Shown: positions 26,714 to 35,256, counted from the stretch's first letter. The stretch is 64,000 nucleotides of DNA from Lactobacillus sp. ESL0791 (GCF_029433255.1 NZ_JAQTHU010000001.1:744001-808000); one strand, 5' to 3'. The notes: generated by a model from the sequence alone, not told the origin. Numbers and translations: made by a program.

Positions 26714-27406
26714 GTGCACGTTGATCATATTAATGAAAACACAATTCGTGTTCAAATAGGAAAAGATGAGTTGGCACGGCGTGGCCTTAAGGTTTTAGAT
26801 TTATTGGGCGATAAAAATAAGATACAACATTTCTTTTACTCGATACTGGATGAAATTGATACTGATCATACCTTTACTCAAGATGTACCGGTTACTTTTC
26901 AGGTAATGCCAAGTAAGGGTGGCCTAGATTTGCTTATTACCAAAGTTACCGGCAGTCAAGGGGATAATTTTGCTCAGATGCTTGGTGCTAATCCTGCCGC
27001 TGGTGTTAATAAGGAAGAAGAGGCAAAGAAAGATTCGCGAAGGAGTTTCTTTGATCTCGCGCCTGATTCCGCTTCTGATACTGAAAAGCCGTCTTGGCAG
27101 AAGCAAATCAAGCAGTTGTATTGCTTTAAAAATTTAGGAGCAGTAATTGAACTGGCAGATAATTTGCGTGTCAGTGAGTTAACGTCAAGCCTGTATTTCG
27201 CCAATGATAAGTATTTTCTTGCGCTTGCATTCAGCGATGAAAATGAGCATGAGGTAAATCCGGCTGATGTTTGGGTAGTGGCAGATGAATTTGGCTTTAA
27301 AGTCCAAAATATTATGCTGGAACATATTGAAAAATTGGGCGACTGCATTTTTCATGACGATGCGCTGGAGCAGTTGCGGTATTATTTTACTAAGAGCAAG
27401 CATTAA
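26714..27406 (+). CDS. mecA: Adaptor protein MecA
   Basis: Clp adaptor of 230 residues. The N-terminal substrate-binding region begins MHVDHINENTIRVQIGKDELARRG, the charged middle (about 95-125) is a flexible linker, and the C-terminal domain (about 130-228) binds the unfoldase. MecA delivers ComK or other targets to ClpC-ClpP. The start is GTG 26714 behind a strong GGAGG. The spxA-mecA-coiA order is as in Bacillus. A terminator follows. Confidence 0.94.
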   Translation: MHVDHINENTIRVQIGKDELARRGLKVLDLLGDKNKIQHFFYSILDEIDTDHTFTQDVPVTFQVMPSKGGLDLLITKVTGSQGDNFAQMLGANPAAGVNKEEEAKKDSRRSFFDLAPDSASDTEKPSWQKQIKQLYCFKNLGAVIELADNLRVSELTSSLYFANDKYFLALAFSDENEHEVNPADVWVVADEFGFKVQNIMLEHIEKLGDCIFHDDALEQLRYYFTKSKH

Positions 27407-27425
27407 AAATAAAATTAGATGATTT

Positions 27426-27449
27426 AAAAGGCGAAAATCGCCTTTTTTT
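27426..27449 (+). terminator. Terminator after mecA
   Basis: AAAAGGCGA (27426-27434) and TCGCCTTTT (27438-27446) form a tight hairpin with a 3-base loop and a T-run. Confidence 0.85.
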
Positions 27450-27474
27450 CGTATTTAATCATGGGTGATCTTTT

Positions 27475-28344
27475 TTGTATGCAGCCATGTTAAATAAGAA
27501 ACTGGTATTGGCCGTAAATGAAGCCAAGCTGGTTAAAAATAATAAGAAAAAATTAAATGCCGAACGCTATTATTGCCCGCGGTGCAAAAAAAGAATTATT
27601 TTAGTTATTTCGCAAAGTAAGAATGCTTTCTTTAAGCATTTGTCATCGTCTATTGAAGTAATGGGTGAAAAGGAAGAACATCATTCAGCAAAGCTATTGC
27701 TTAAAACTGCCTTAACTGCAGCCGGCTTTTCTGCTCAGACAGAAGTGCCATTAGCCGCGGGACAATTGCGTGCTGATGTGTTGGCTTCACCCAGCTTGGC
27801 GTTTGAAGTTCAGTGTGCCCCTTTAAGCGAAAATGAGTTTAACCACCGCCACCAATTGTATAAAAAAGAAAAAATAATTGACGTTTGGGTGGTTGGGCAC
27901 CGCCATTTTTTACGCAAAAAAATAAAAAAAACACAAATAATTTTCTTTCGCAGAAATCATTTGTGGCATGATTATTATTTAGAAATTGATCCGCAAAATA
28001 ATTTCTTGCGGCTTAAATATAATATTTTGCTGGCACCAATTACCAATGAGGTCTATTTTCAACAGGAAAAATTTATCCTCGATGAAATCGGTTTACAGCG
28101 CTTCTGGCATTTTTGTCCAGTTCTTAAGAACTATGCAGTTAATTCACTGGAACAGAAAAAATACTTACAATTGCAACTTACGCAAAAATCAATAATGGGG
28201 TTAAGAATAGCCCAAGAGCTTTATGAGCAACACCAGACACTTGAAAATCTGCCAGATAAAGTTTTTAGCACACTCCGTCCAATAAACAGCCAAGACAATG
28301 TCACATCATATCTTAAATCAAGCGCAAGCCGGGAGAAGGGTTAA
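27475..28344 (+). CDS. coiA: Competence protein CoiA
   Basis: A 289-residue CoiA-like protein. The N-terminus has a zinc-binding pair in YYCPRCKK. The middle carries a nuclease-like core (HHSAKLLLKTAL, then LRADVLASPSLAFEVQCAPLS), consistent with the PD-(D/E)xK-type fold assigned to CoiA. CoiA promotes recombination of incoming DNA in streptococci. The start TTG 27475 follows GGTGATC, which is complementary to the 16S rRNA tail; ATG 27487 is a weaker alternative. The 3' end overlaps the convergent spxH gene by 32 bases. Competence in this organism is not demonstrated. Confidence 0.9.
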   Translation: MYAAMLNKKLVLAVNEAKLVKNNKKKLNAERYYCPRCKKRIILVISQSKNAFFKHLSSSIEVMGEKEEHHSAKLLLKTALTAAGFSAQTEVPLAAGQLRADVLASPSLAFEVQCAPLSENEFNHRHQLYKKEKIIDVWVVGHRHFLRKKIKKTQIIFFRRNHLWHDYYLEIDPQNNFLRLKYNILLAPITNEVYFQQEKFILDEIGLQRFWHFCPVLKNYAVNSLEQKKYLQLQLTQKSIMGLRIAQELYEQHQTLENLPDKVFSTLRPINSQDNVTSYLKSSASREKG

Positions 28345-28927
28345 GCTTGCCAAATCTACAACCGTTCTCATTCTTAAACAGCTGCAGCAAATTATTATAG
28401 GCAACTCTTCCTTCAAGTAAAATACCGTTATAAGTGTCACTCTCATTAAAAATAATTGTTGTGGGAATGTGCTTGATATCATATTTTTTAGCCAACATCT
28501 TGTCTTCATTAATTGAATCAAAAATATAATTAGTATCCTGGTAACTTGTGATACTTTTTGAATCTAGTTTTAATTCTTTAGCGATTTTAATTGGCAAGGC
28601 AGGAGTATACACCGCAAAATTCCGGTTGATTGCTTTTTGCAACTGAAAAAGAAACGAACGGGCCTTTTTGTTGCCATAATTTAGTTTAATCGCGTGATAA
28701 TACTTTAGCGATTGGTAGGCTGCAATCGTATACTTGGAAATGTTGGAAATGTTTTGTCCATCCTTGGTTCGGCGAATAATATCAGACTTGATAACCTCGG
28801 AATTGACAAGCGGAATGTAGTGAAAACAGACGTCAACATTAAGGTCATCAATTGTTTTCTTTATTAAATTTTCTGTATCATAACAATAAATGCCGATGGG
28901 ATTAATAAAAAGAAAAACCTCAAACAT
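28313..28927 (-). CDS. spxH: SpxH (YjbH) family adaptor, thioredoxin-like
   Basis: A 204-residue DsbA/thioredoxin-fold protein of the YjbH/SpxH family, which delivers Spx to ClpXP. The start is ATG 28927 behind AGAGGTG. The N-terminal strand FEVFLFINPIG leads to IYCYDTEN, which keeps one cysteine (Cys15) where other members have a cysteine pair. The cis-proline loop HIPTTIIF is present. This fits an adaptor rather than an oxidoreductase. The gene is convergent with coiA, overlapping 32 bases, so the two mRNAs are mutually antisense at their ends. Confidence 0.87.
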   Translation of the reverse strand: MFEVFLFINPIGIYCYDTENLIKKTIDDLNVDVCFHYIPLVNSEVIKSDIIRRTKDGQNISNISKYTIAAYQSLKYYHAIKLNYGNKKARSFLFQLQKAINRNFAVYTPALPIKIAKELKLDSKSITSYQDTNYIFDSINEDKMLAKKYDIKHIPTTIIFNESDTYNGILLEGRVAYNNLLQLFKNENGCRFGKLNPSPGLRLI

Positions 28928-29012
28928 AAACGTACACCTCTTACTTATTGTGTATATAAACTTTACTTTACCAAATTCTAAAGTTCTAAACAAAAGATAT
29001 GCCTATTATTGC

Positions 29013-29633
29013 TTATCTTCTGTGCATGTATGCGCGTGCAATCTTATTTTGGTTTTTATTTTTACTTGTTTGTCTAAAATTATAATTATTTTCCAATGTA
29101 AATAAAACTTTTTTGATTAGTGCCGGATTCGTATTTTCGATTTCTAGTTCATAATCCGTGTATTGATCAGGATATGAAGTGGCATCAAGGGTTAGTTCAC
29201 AGCCTTCAGGACCATCTGCTAAGATGCGTTTGGTTTTACTCCAAGTTTGCAAACGCAGGTGGGTCTGTTCATCAGCGAAGTGCTGCTGCAGGTACTGGCC
29301 GACATTTCCGTTGAAGGTGCAGGTAGCTCCTGTTTGGGCCTTCTTAACGATTTTATTTGCATTTTCAGGCGTTAGCTGATCGGTAATTTCAATTACCTCA
29401 TGAAAATTTCTTTGGACTGGATCAAGGTCAGGCACCTTGAGTGTTTGCTCGGCATGATCGGCAAAGACGCGGACACGGCAGCCAATGTTATTTGCCTTGA
29501 GAATGCCATTAGGAGTGTCAAAGTAATAATTTACCTGCGTAAACACCTGTTTATTTGTAAAGTCACTAACTAATTTTTGGTAAACAGCCTCTGGTAAAAT
29601 TGTTTTTGCTTCAATTTCGCGTTCTTTTGTCAT
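29013..29633 (-). CDS. CYTH domain protein (YjbK type)
   Basis: A 206-residue CYTH (triphosphate tunnel metalloenzyme) protein. The diagnostic ExExK motif appears as EREIEAK at residues 4-10. Basic and acidic residues of the tunnel follow in RVRVF, HAEQTLKVPD and YELEIENT. The family hydrolyses short polyphosphates such as tripolyphosphate. It is divergent from relQ, as yjbK is near yjbM in Bacillus. The physiological substrate here is not known. Confidence 0.92.
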   Translation of the reverse strand: MTKEREIEAKTILPEAVYQKLVSDFTNKQVFTQVNYYFDTPNGILKANNIGCRVRVFADHAEQTLKVPDLDPVQRNFHEVIEITDQLTPENANKIVKKAQTGATCTFNGNVGQYLQQHFADEQTHLRLQTWSKTKRILADGPEGCELTLDATSYPDQYTDYELEIENTNPALIKKVLFTLENNYNFRQTSKNKNQNKIARAYMHRR

Positions 29634-29709
29634 GTGAAATTACTCCGATCTTTTTCTTTTATATTATATGCTAGAATAAAGGGGTTGGTATAAGAAAGGA
29701 ATTTTTCTA

Positions 29710-30342
29710 ATGGAATTTGACTGGGAAAATTTTTTATGGCCTTATGATGAGGCTGTTCGTGAATTAAAAATAAAGTTTCGGTCCCTTAGACAAAGTTTTT
29801 TGACCGCGGGTGAGCATTCCCCGATTGAATTTGTTGTTGGCCGGGTTAAGACGGTTGATTCGATCAAGGAGAAGATGACCAGGCGGGTGATCAGTCCTGA
29901 GGTAATCGAAACGGATATGCAGGATATTGCGGGAATTCGGATTGTTTGCCAATTTGTTGACGATATTTACAAAGTGGTTGATTTGATTCATGCCCGCGAT
30001 GATATGGAAGTTGTTGAGGAACGTGATTATGTGCAAAATGCCAAGCCTTCAGGCTACCGCTCTTATCACATGGTAATTTCTTATACAGTTTATTTGCCAG
30101 ATGGCCCTAAGAAACTTTTGGCAGAAATTCAAGTACGGACATTGGCAATGAATTTTTGGGCAACGGTTGAGCACACGCTGAATTATAAATATAACGGTTC
30201 ATATCCCGCTGACATTTCAAAACGATTAAAGTCAACCGCCGAAGCGGCTTATCACCTTGATGAGGAAATGTCGCAGATTAAAGATGAGGTGCAGGAAGCA
30301 CAGAAAATTTTTACCAAGAATAAGGGTAAGGAAAAATCATGA
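29710..30342 (+). CDS. relQ: Small alarmone synthetase RelQ (YjbM)
   Basis: A single-domain (p)ppGpp synthetase of 210 residues. It has only the synthetase fold, without the hydrolase, TGS or ACT domains of RelA/SpoT. Motifs include GRVKTVDSIKEKM, DIAGIRIVC, GYRSYHMVI and EIQVRTLAMNFWATVEH, which hold the catalytic Asp, Glu and substrate residues. The C-terminal helix allows tetramer formation in the family. It shares 4 bases with the nadK start (ATGA) and leads a relQ-nadK-rluD operon. Confidence 0.94.
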   Translation: MEFDWENFLWPYDEAVRELKIKFRSLRQSFLTAGEHSPIEFVVGRVKTVDSIKEKMTRRVISPEVIETDMQDIAGIRIVCQFVDDIYKVVDLIHARDDMEVVEERDYVQNAKPSGYRSYHMVISYTVYLPDGPKKLLAEIQVRTLAMNFWATVEHTLNYKYNGSYPADISKRLKSTAEAAYHLDEEMSQIKDEVQEAQKIFTKNKGKEKS

Positions 30343-31142
30343 GGGTAGCAATTGCTCATAACAATAATGATGAGACCTTGAAGGTAGTTGCACGCTTGAA
30401 ACAACTCCTGGAGGAAAAAGATGTTGTGTTTGATGCCAAGTATCCGGATATTGTCATTACCGTCGGCGGCGACGGTACCTTGATTAACGCTTTTCACCGC
30501 TATGTCAATCAGGTCAGCTCAATTCGCTTTATCGGCATTCACACAGGACATTTGGGGTTTTATACCGATTGGTACAGTGACAACTTGGATAAAATGGTCG
30601 ACGCTCTACTCATGCATGAACCTGAGTCTGCTTCTTATCCTTTGTTAGAGGTTACGCTGGTGACAGAAGCTGGTGAAAAAAAGCGCTATTTGGCGCTGAA
30701 CGAGTCCGCGGTTAAACGCGTGTCGCATACTTTGGAAGCCAATATTTATATTGATGACCAGTTGTTTGAAAACTTTCGTGGTGATGGTGTCTGCATTTCA
30801 ACGCCGACGGGCTCAACGGCCTACAATAAGTCGTTAGGTGGCGCCGTGATCCATCCCCGGCTCAAGGCACTGCAAATGACCGAGATTGCCTCAATTAATA
30901 ATCGGATCTTTCGCACATTGTCGTCGCCGATTGTGCTCGCACCTGATCAGTGGATTACCGTTGTGCCGAATGCCGACCATTTCGTGATGACCGTTGATGG
31001 CAGCAGACTGAATGTGCTTAATGCGAAAAAAATAATTTTTCGCATTTCCAGCCATGTAATTCAGTTCGACCGCTTTGGCCACCATCATTTTTGGACACGA
31101 GTAAAAAACTCGTTTATTGGTGATGACAATGACGCTGTTTAA
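30339..31142 (+). CDS. nadK: NAD kinase
   Basis: Phosphorylates NAD to NADP. The 267-residue protein has the catalytic GGDGT motif in VITVGGDGTLINAF near residues 44-57, followed by NESAVKR, the GDGVCISTPTGSTAYNKS block and the C-terminal MTVDGSR. It is coupled to relQ by a 4-base overlap, and the rluD start lies inside its end. The same three-gene order occurs in Bacillus (yjbM-yjbN-yjbO). Confidence 0.96.
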   Translation: MRVAIAHNNNDETLKVVARLKQLLEEKDVVFDAKYPDIVITVGGDGTLINAFHRYVNQVSSIRFIGIHTGHLGFYTDWYSDNLDKMVDALLMHEPESASYPLLEVTLVTEAGEKKRYLALNESAVKRVSHTLEANIYIDDQLFENFRGDGVCISTPTGSTAYNKSLGGAVIHPRLKALQMTEIASINNRIFRTLSSPIVLAPDQWITVVPNADHFVMTVDGSRLNVLNAKKIIFRISSHVIQFDRFGHHHFWTRVKNSFIGDDNDAV

Positions 31143-32019
31143 ATTAATGGTTGAAGCCAAAAGCCCTAAAAATTTGGGGGCTTTTTTGTTAAAGAGCGGT
31201 TTTTCTAGAAGGGCGATTAATAATGCCAAAAACCGTCAGGGAATGATCCTGGTTAACCACCGCCGGCGTTATACGGGCTATGAACTAAAAACTGGTGATG
31301 AAGTGATTTTTGTTACCGGCAGAGAAAAGAAGAATCAGTGGCTTAAGCCCTCGGTCAAACCGATTAAGATTGTTAGGGAAACGGCTAATTACGTGGTGGT
31401 GAACAAGGAGGCTGGGGTATTATCGATCCCCTCGCGTTATGAGGACGATGATGCGGTGGTAAACCGGCTATTATTTTACTTTGGTGATCAAGTAGAAAAG
31501 CTTAAGCCACATGTGATTACTCGTCTGGATAAGGACACCTCGGGTTTAGTCTTAGTGGGGAAAAATGCGATTACCCATGCAATGTTCAGTAAAATTCCGA
31601 AACAGGATTTTACTAAAAAGTATCATGCGGTTGTTCACGGCAACTTTGCTGATAATGAGTTAAGCGGTGTGGTGCGGGCACCGATTGGCAAACGGGATGC
31701 CAGTGTTGTACGCTGCATTAGGCCGGAGGGGCGGCCGGCAGTAACTGAATATCGGGTGTTGGAGCAGACAGCAGGAGCCAGTTTAGTGGAGCTGCATTTA
31801 TTAACAGGACGCACCCACCAGATTCGGGTGCACATGCAGTACATCGGGCACCCGCTGTTTGGCGACAAACTCTATGGCGCTAGTGATGCTTTTGCCAGGC
31901 AGGCCTTGAATTGCTGCTACTTGGCCTTTCCAGATCCGTTTGCTAGCAAGCAGAAGACAAAAATTACGGTTGAAGATCCGCAGGACATGAAAAAATTATG
32001 GGACAGTCTTAAAAAATAA
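31129..32019 (+). CDS. rluD: RluD family pseudouridine synthase
   Basis: RNA pseudouridine synthase of about 296 residues. An S4-like N-terminal domain (GFSRRAINNAKNRQGMILVN) is followed by the catalytic domain with the nucleophilic Asp in VITRLDKDTSGLVLV and the conserved LLTGRTHQIRVHMQYIGHPL. The start at ATG 31129 lies inside the nadK end behind GGTGAT; ATG 31147 is an alternative. RluA/RluD-type enzymes modify 23S rRNA or tRNA, and this sequence alone does not fix the site. A terminator overlaps the stop. Confidence 0.9.
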   Translation: MTLFKLMVEAKSPKNLGAFLLKSGFSRRAINNAKNRQGMILVNHRRRYTGYELKTGDEVIFVTGREKKNQWLKPSVKPIKIVRETANYVVVNKEAGVLSIPSRYEDDDAVVNRLLFYFGDQVEKLKPHVITRLDKDTSGLVLVGKNAITHAMFSKIPKQDFTKKYHAVVHGNFADNELSGVVRAPIGKRDASVVRCIRPEGRPAVTEYRVLEQTAGASLVELHLLTGRTHQIRVHMQYIGHPLFGDKLYGASDAFARQALNCCYLAFPDPFASKQKTKITVEDPQDMKKLWDSLKK

Positions 32020-32031
32020 GGCTGTTTTTTT
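32004..32031 (+). terminator. Terminator overlapping the rluD stop
   Basis: CAGTCTTA (32004-32011) pairs with TAAGGCTG (32017-32024), then seven T. The stop codon lies inside the hairpin. Confidence 0.8.
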
Positions 32032-32042
32032 ACAAAAAATTC

Positions 32043-32078
32043 TTTACATTTCAATGGTGTACCACTACAATAATACAC
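32043..32078 (+). promoter_or_regulatory. Promoter and operator-like dyad of the ABC operon
   Basis: TTTACA (32043-32048), a 17-base spacer and TACAAT (32066-32071). The -10 sits inside an inverted repeat GTGTA (32057-32061) - N12 - TACAC (32074-32078). A further GGTGTA (32083-32088) lies in the ribosome binding site. The arrangement suggests repression at this promoter, for example by a GntR-type regulator, but none is encoded nearby. Confidence 0.5.
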
Positions 32079-32093
32079 AAGAGGTGTAAGAAA

Positions 32094-32753
32094 ATGAAAT
32101 TAACTAATTTAACCGTTAAATACGGCAGGAAAACTTTGTTAGACAATGTCAATTTTACGTTGACAAATCGGGGCCATATTGTTGGTATTTTAGGCCAGAA
32201 TGGTGCGGGCAAGACGACATTAATTAACGTGCTCTTGCAAAAAATAAATAAATTTACCGGTGAACGTGAGGTAAGTGAAAGCATCTCATATTTACCCGAT
32301 AAATTTTTCTTATATGAAAGCATGACCGTGGGGCAGGCAATTAAGTTGTTTGCTCAAGCATTTCCAGATTTTGATGAACAGCGGGCGGAGCGGATATTGG
32401 CACACTTTGGCCTGGAGCATAGTATGAAGCTTCATTCTGGCTCTAAAGGCAATCATGAACAGGTTCACCTGGCGCTGGTTTTGGCGAGAAATGTTGATTT
32501 TTACGTGATGGACGAACCGCTGTCGGCAATTGATCCGTTGAACCGGCAGGTTTTTATTAAGGCAATTGAAAATTTTCGGCGGAAAAATAGTACGGTCATC
32601 ATCGTTACACATTTACTGCGTGATTTGGGCGAAATGTTTGATGATGTGGTTTTCATGAAAAATGGGCAAATTATTGCGATGGATTCACAGGCCGAATTAC
32701 TGGAAAAATATCAAAATCTGGAGACGGCTTATGCTGAGGTAGTCGGACGATGA
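32094..32753 (+). CDS. ABC transporter ATP-binding protein
   Basis: A 219-residue ATPase. Walker A is GQNGAGKTT near residue 36, and Walker B is VDFYVMDEPLSAIDP. The signature is unusual: the LSGGQ position reads SGSKGNHEQ, as in YtrB-like or antibiotic/peptide ABC proteins with relaxed signatures. It overlaps the first permease gene by 4 bases (ATGA). With two following permeases it forms a small exporter-like system. Substrate unknown; no peptide, kinase or regulator gene is nearby. Confidence 0.9.
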   Translation: MKLTNLTVKYGRKTLLDNVNFTLTNRGHIVGILGQNGAGKTTLINVLLQKINKFTGEREVSESISYLPDKFFLYESMTVGQAIKLFAQAFPDFDEQRAERILAHFGLEHSMKLHSGSKGNHEQVHLALVLARNVDFYVMDEPLSAIDPLNRQVFIKAIENFRRKNSTVIIVTHLLRDLGEMFDDVVFMKNGQIIAMDSQAELLEKYQNLETAYAEVVGR

Positions 32754-33376
32754 AGGAATATTTATCTTTGCGGTTAAAGAAGATGGAACCGCTGTTTTTG
32801 GTGCCGATGTTAGTCGAAGTAGTCTTTTTATTTTTAAGAATTGCTAATCCTAGAGATAATATTCTTCCATATATTCATGACACCTGGTATATTGCTGCTG
32901 CCGCAGTATTACTTTTTGCTACAAGCCATAATGTTTTAAAAATGTATTATGTTGGCAGTGATCAGGTGCTTGCTATTTTACCGTTTACAAATGAGTTGCT
33001 GACAGGTATTGAAATATGTTTTTATACCTTGTTTTCTGTTTTATTTGGGTTAATGTTTCGTTACGTAAACCTGTATGGTGAAAAGGAGCAATTTTCTTTT
33101 TGGAAATATGCTTCAAAAGGAACATTATTGTTGCTATGGTTTTATGCAATATTGTTTTGTTGTTGCGCTTTATTTAAAAATATTAGTAAGCCGCTAATAG
33201 GTAAAAGTTTGATTTTATTGTCTACCATAGCCGTTATTATTTTGGAAGAAATCTCCTTTAACTATGGCAATCATCAAGAAAATCTAACCTATTTCATAAC
33301 TATAGTGCTTAGCATTAGCGTAATTACTTTTTTAAAACGACGCGGAAAATTAAATTATTTAGACTTGGAAAATTAG
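32750..33376 (+). CDS. ABC transporter membrane protein, copy 1 (shorter)
   Basis: A 208-residue hydrophobic protein with about six membrane segments, starting MKEYLSLRLKKMEPLFLVP. It is a tandem paralogue of the next gene: the first ~80 bases are nearly identical, and both proteins end in Y-L/V-DLE. It lacks a segment of roughly 40 residues that copy 2 has near the C-terminal end, where an outward loop would be. It is coupled to the ATPase gene. Possibly the two copies make a heterodimeric permease. I find no recognisable substrate motif. Confidence 0.82.
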   Translation: MKEYLSLRLKKMEPLFLVPMLVEVVFLFLRIANPRDNILPYIHDTWYIAAAAVLLFATSHNVLKMYYVGSDQVLAILPFTNELLTGIEICFYTLFSVLFGLMFRYVNLYGEKEQFSFWKYASKGTLLLLWFYAILFCCCALFKNISKPLIGKSLILLSTIAVIILEEISFNYGNHQENLTYFITIVLSISVITFLKRRGKLNYLDLEN

Positions 33377-33387
33377 GAGGTAGGACA

Positions 33388-34134
33388 ATGAGGGAATATT
33401 TATCTTTGCGGTTAAGGAAAATGGCACCACTGTTTTTGGTGCCGATGTTAGTGGAAGTAGTCTTTTTATTCTTCCGGATGGCTAAGCCCAAAAATGAGAC
33501 AATTTCTGCTTTTCATGGTATTTGGTATCTGGCTGCCAGTGCAGTTTTGGTGTTTGTGACCAGCTATAAAATAATGCAGATGTATTATGTCGGCAGCGAC
33601 AGGTTGATCGGGATTCTGCCTTTTGCTAATGAATGGTTAACGCTAATCGAAATAGCTTTTTATTCGCTGTTTACACTTTTATTTGGGTACCTATATCATT
33701 ATATTAATAACTATCAAGAAAATTATCATTTTGCTTTTGCCGATTATACTTTACAGAAATTATTGTCTTTGCTGAGCTTTTATCTATTGCTGTTTATGTT
33801 TTGTGCCCTATTTAAAAATGTGCGCAAGGCAGCGGTAGGCAAAACATTAATTTTATTGTTTACGGCAGCCGTGATTATTTTGGAAATCGTTGCCTTTATT
33901 AAACTTAATGATGGTAAATTTTTGCACTTTTTCTCGGGCGTAAGCACACCGGATGTCAAGATGACATATTTAAACGTTCTGCCGTTTGACTTTTTTGGTT
34001 CTAAGGCCAGTTCTTCAACGGCCTTTACCAATCAGTCTTACTTGCTTAATGGCGGCACAATTTTCTTCAGTTTATTTTTAAGTCTTGGTTTAAAGCGATT
34101 TGCCAGCTTAAGTTACGTGGATTTGGAAGGCTAG
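33388..34134 (+). CDS. ABC transporter membrane protein, copy 2
   Basis: A 248-residue hydrophobic protein starting MREYLSLRLRKMAPLFLVP, with about six membrane segments and an extra loop (about residues 175-220, FFSGVSTPDVKMTYLNV) missing from copy 1. It follows copy 1 by 11 bases with its own AGGAGGTAGGA ribosome binding site. Identity to copy 1 is highest at the 5' end and falls off downstream, suggesting duplication followed by divergence or partial gene conversion. Confidence 0.82.
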   Translation: MREYLSLRLRKMAPLFLVPMLVEVVFLFFRMAKPKNETISAFHGIWYLAASAVLVFVTSYKIMQMYYVGSDRLIGILPFANEWLTLIEIAFYSLFTLLFGYLYHYINNYQENYHFAFADYTLQKLLSLLSFYLLLFMFCALFKNVRKAAVGKTLILLFTAAVIILEIVAFIKLNDGKFLHFFSGVSTPDVKMTYLNVLPFDFFGSKASSSTAFTNQSYLLNGGTIFFSLFLSLGLKRFASLSYVDLEG

Positions 34135-34149
34135 TAATTTTAAGCTAAA

Positions 34150-34178
34150 AAAAGAATTCATTATTAATAAATGAATTC
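34150..34178 (-). terminator. Terminator of pgl (minus strand)
   Basis: GAATTCATT (34154-34162) and AATGAATTC (34170-34178) pair, and the T-run follows only on the minus strand, so it ends the pgl transcript. Confidence 0.75.
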
Positions 34179-34224
34179 CCCAATGATCAAAGTAATGGTC
34201 TTATTACGTAAGATTATTGCTTTT

Positions 34225-35256
34225 TTAATTTTCTGTGAATAACACCCGCGTGCCTTCTGGAACGGCAATCTTTTTCTGTACGGGCGTCAAGCAGCCGGTT
34301 TCGGCACTGCGGGTGTACAAAGTTGCATTATTGGTATTTTGGTTAGCAACGACAACGTATTTTTCCTCTGGATCCCAGTTAAAATCGCGGGGAAATTCAC
34401 CAAAGACTGAAACACGCTGGACTAATTTCAAAGTATTGTCATCATTAATACCAAAGACCGTGATTGAGTCATGACCGCGGTTAGAAACATAGATGAATTT
34501 GTCGTCACCGCTGATCTTAATTGCAGCGGCGCCATTGTGGGCGGTAAAGTCTTCTGGGATGGTGGAGTAGGTGGCAATATTTTCGAACTGCCAGCTTTCT
34601 TCATCGAATTTGACAACGTTAATCTTGCTGGATAGTTCGCCGGCAACGTAGAAGCAATGGCCATCTTTAGAAAAAACAATGTGACGTGTGCCAAAGCCGG
34701 GTTCGTTGTGGTATGCGGCCAAGTGGTCTAACTTGTTGTTATTTAACCGGTAAAAGTCAACACGGTCGTTGCCTAGGTCACAGCTGACCAAATTACCCGC
34801 TGGTGTCTCATCAAAAAAGTGTGGGTGTGGGCCGTCTGTTTGTTCAGGCCGCGGTCCCAGGGTGTCGGCTATATGCGTGCAGTCGGCAAGCAAGGTTAAT
34901 TTACCGTCTGCTGAATAATTAAAGACCTGCAAGACACCTGTGTGGTAGTTGGCGGTGTAAATCAACTTTTTCCGTTTATTGATGCCGATATAGGCTGGTG
35001 AGGAACCAGGGGTAAGATAGTTAGATGTTTCTTCATAGCCGTCGCCCTTTTGTTTGAAGACGCTGATTCCGCCTTTTTCTCCCGCATTGTTGATTGTAAA
35101 AATTAACGGGCCGTCTTTTTGAAAATAGGTTGGGCCGCCTACCGTAATGATAGGTTCTGCTTGACCTAATGTGACTTCTTCTGCATTTTCATTTACAGGT
35201 AATTCATAAATCCCTTTTGAAGTATTTTTGGTGTAGCCACCGATTAACACTTTCAT
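34225..35256 (-). CDS. pgl: 6-phosphogluconolactonase (lactonase beta-propeller type)
   Basis: A 343-residue seven-bladed beta-propeller of the YbhE/Pgl family, which hydrolyses 6-phosphogluconolactone in the pentose phosphate pathway. The start is ATG 35256 (MKVLIGGYTKNTSKGIY) behind GGAGG; a longer frame to 35325 crosses the promoter and is rejected. Blade motifs include PGSSPAYIGINKRKK, GPHPHFFDETPAGNLV and HNGAAAIKISGDDKFIYVSNRG. Its extended -10 (TGGTATACT on the minus strand, TATACT complement at 35300-35305) faces the ATPase region. Confidence 0.88.
   Translation of the reverse strand: MKVLIGGYTKNTSKGIYELPVNENAEEVTLGQAEPIITVGGPTYFQKDGPLIFTINNAGEKGGISVFKQKGDGYEETSNYLTPGSSPAYIGINKRKKLIYTANYHTGVLQVFNYSADGKLTLLADCTHIADTLGPRPEQTDGPHPHFFDETPAGNLVSCDLGNDRVDFYRLNNNKLDHLAAYHNEPGFGTRHIVFSKDGHCFYVAGELSSKINVVKFDEESWQFENIATYSTIPEDFTAHNGAAAIKISGDDKFIYVSNRGHDSITVFGINDDNTLKLVQRVSVFGEFPRDFNWDPEEKYVVVANQNTNNATLYTRSAETGCLTPVQKKIAVPEGTRVLFTEN

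Noticed and set aside
26720..27403. Long open frames antisense to mecA and to many other genes
   Set aside because: They have no ribosome binding sites or family features, and the sense frames are strongly supported; they are shadows of the real codon pattern.
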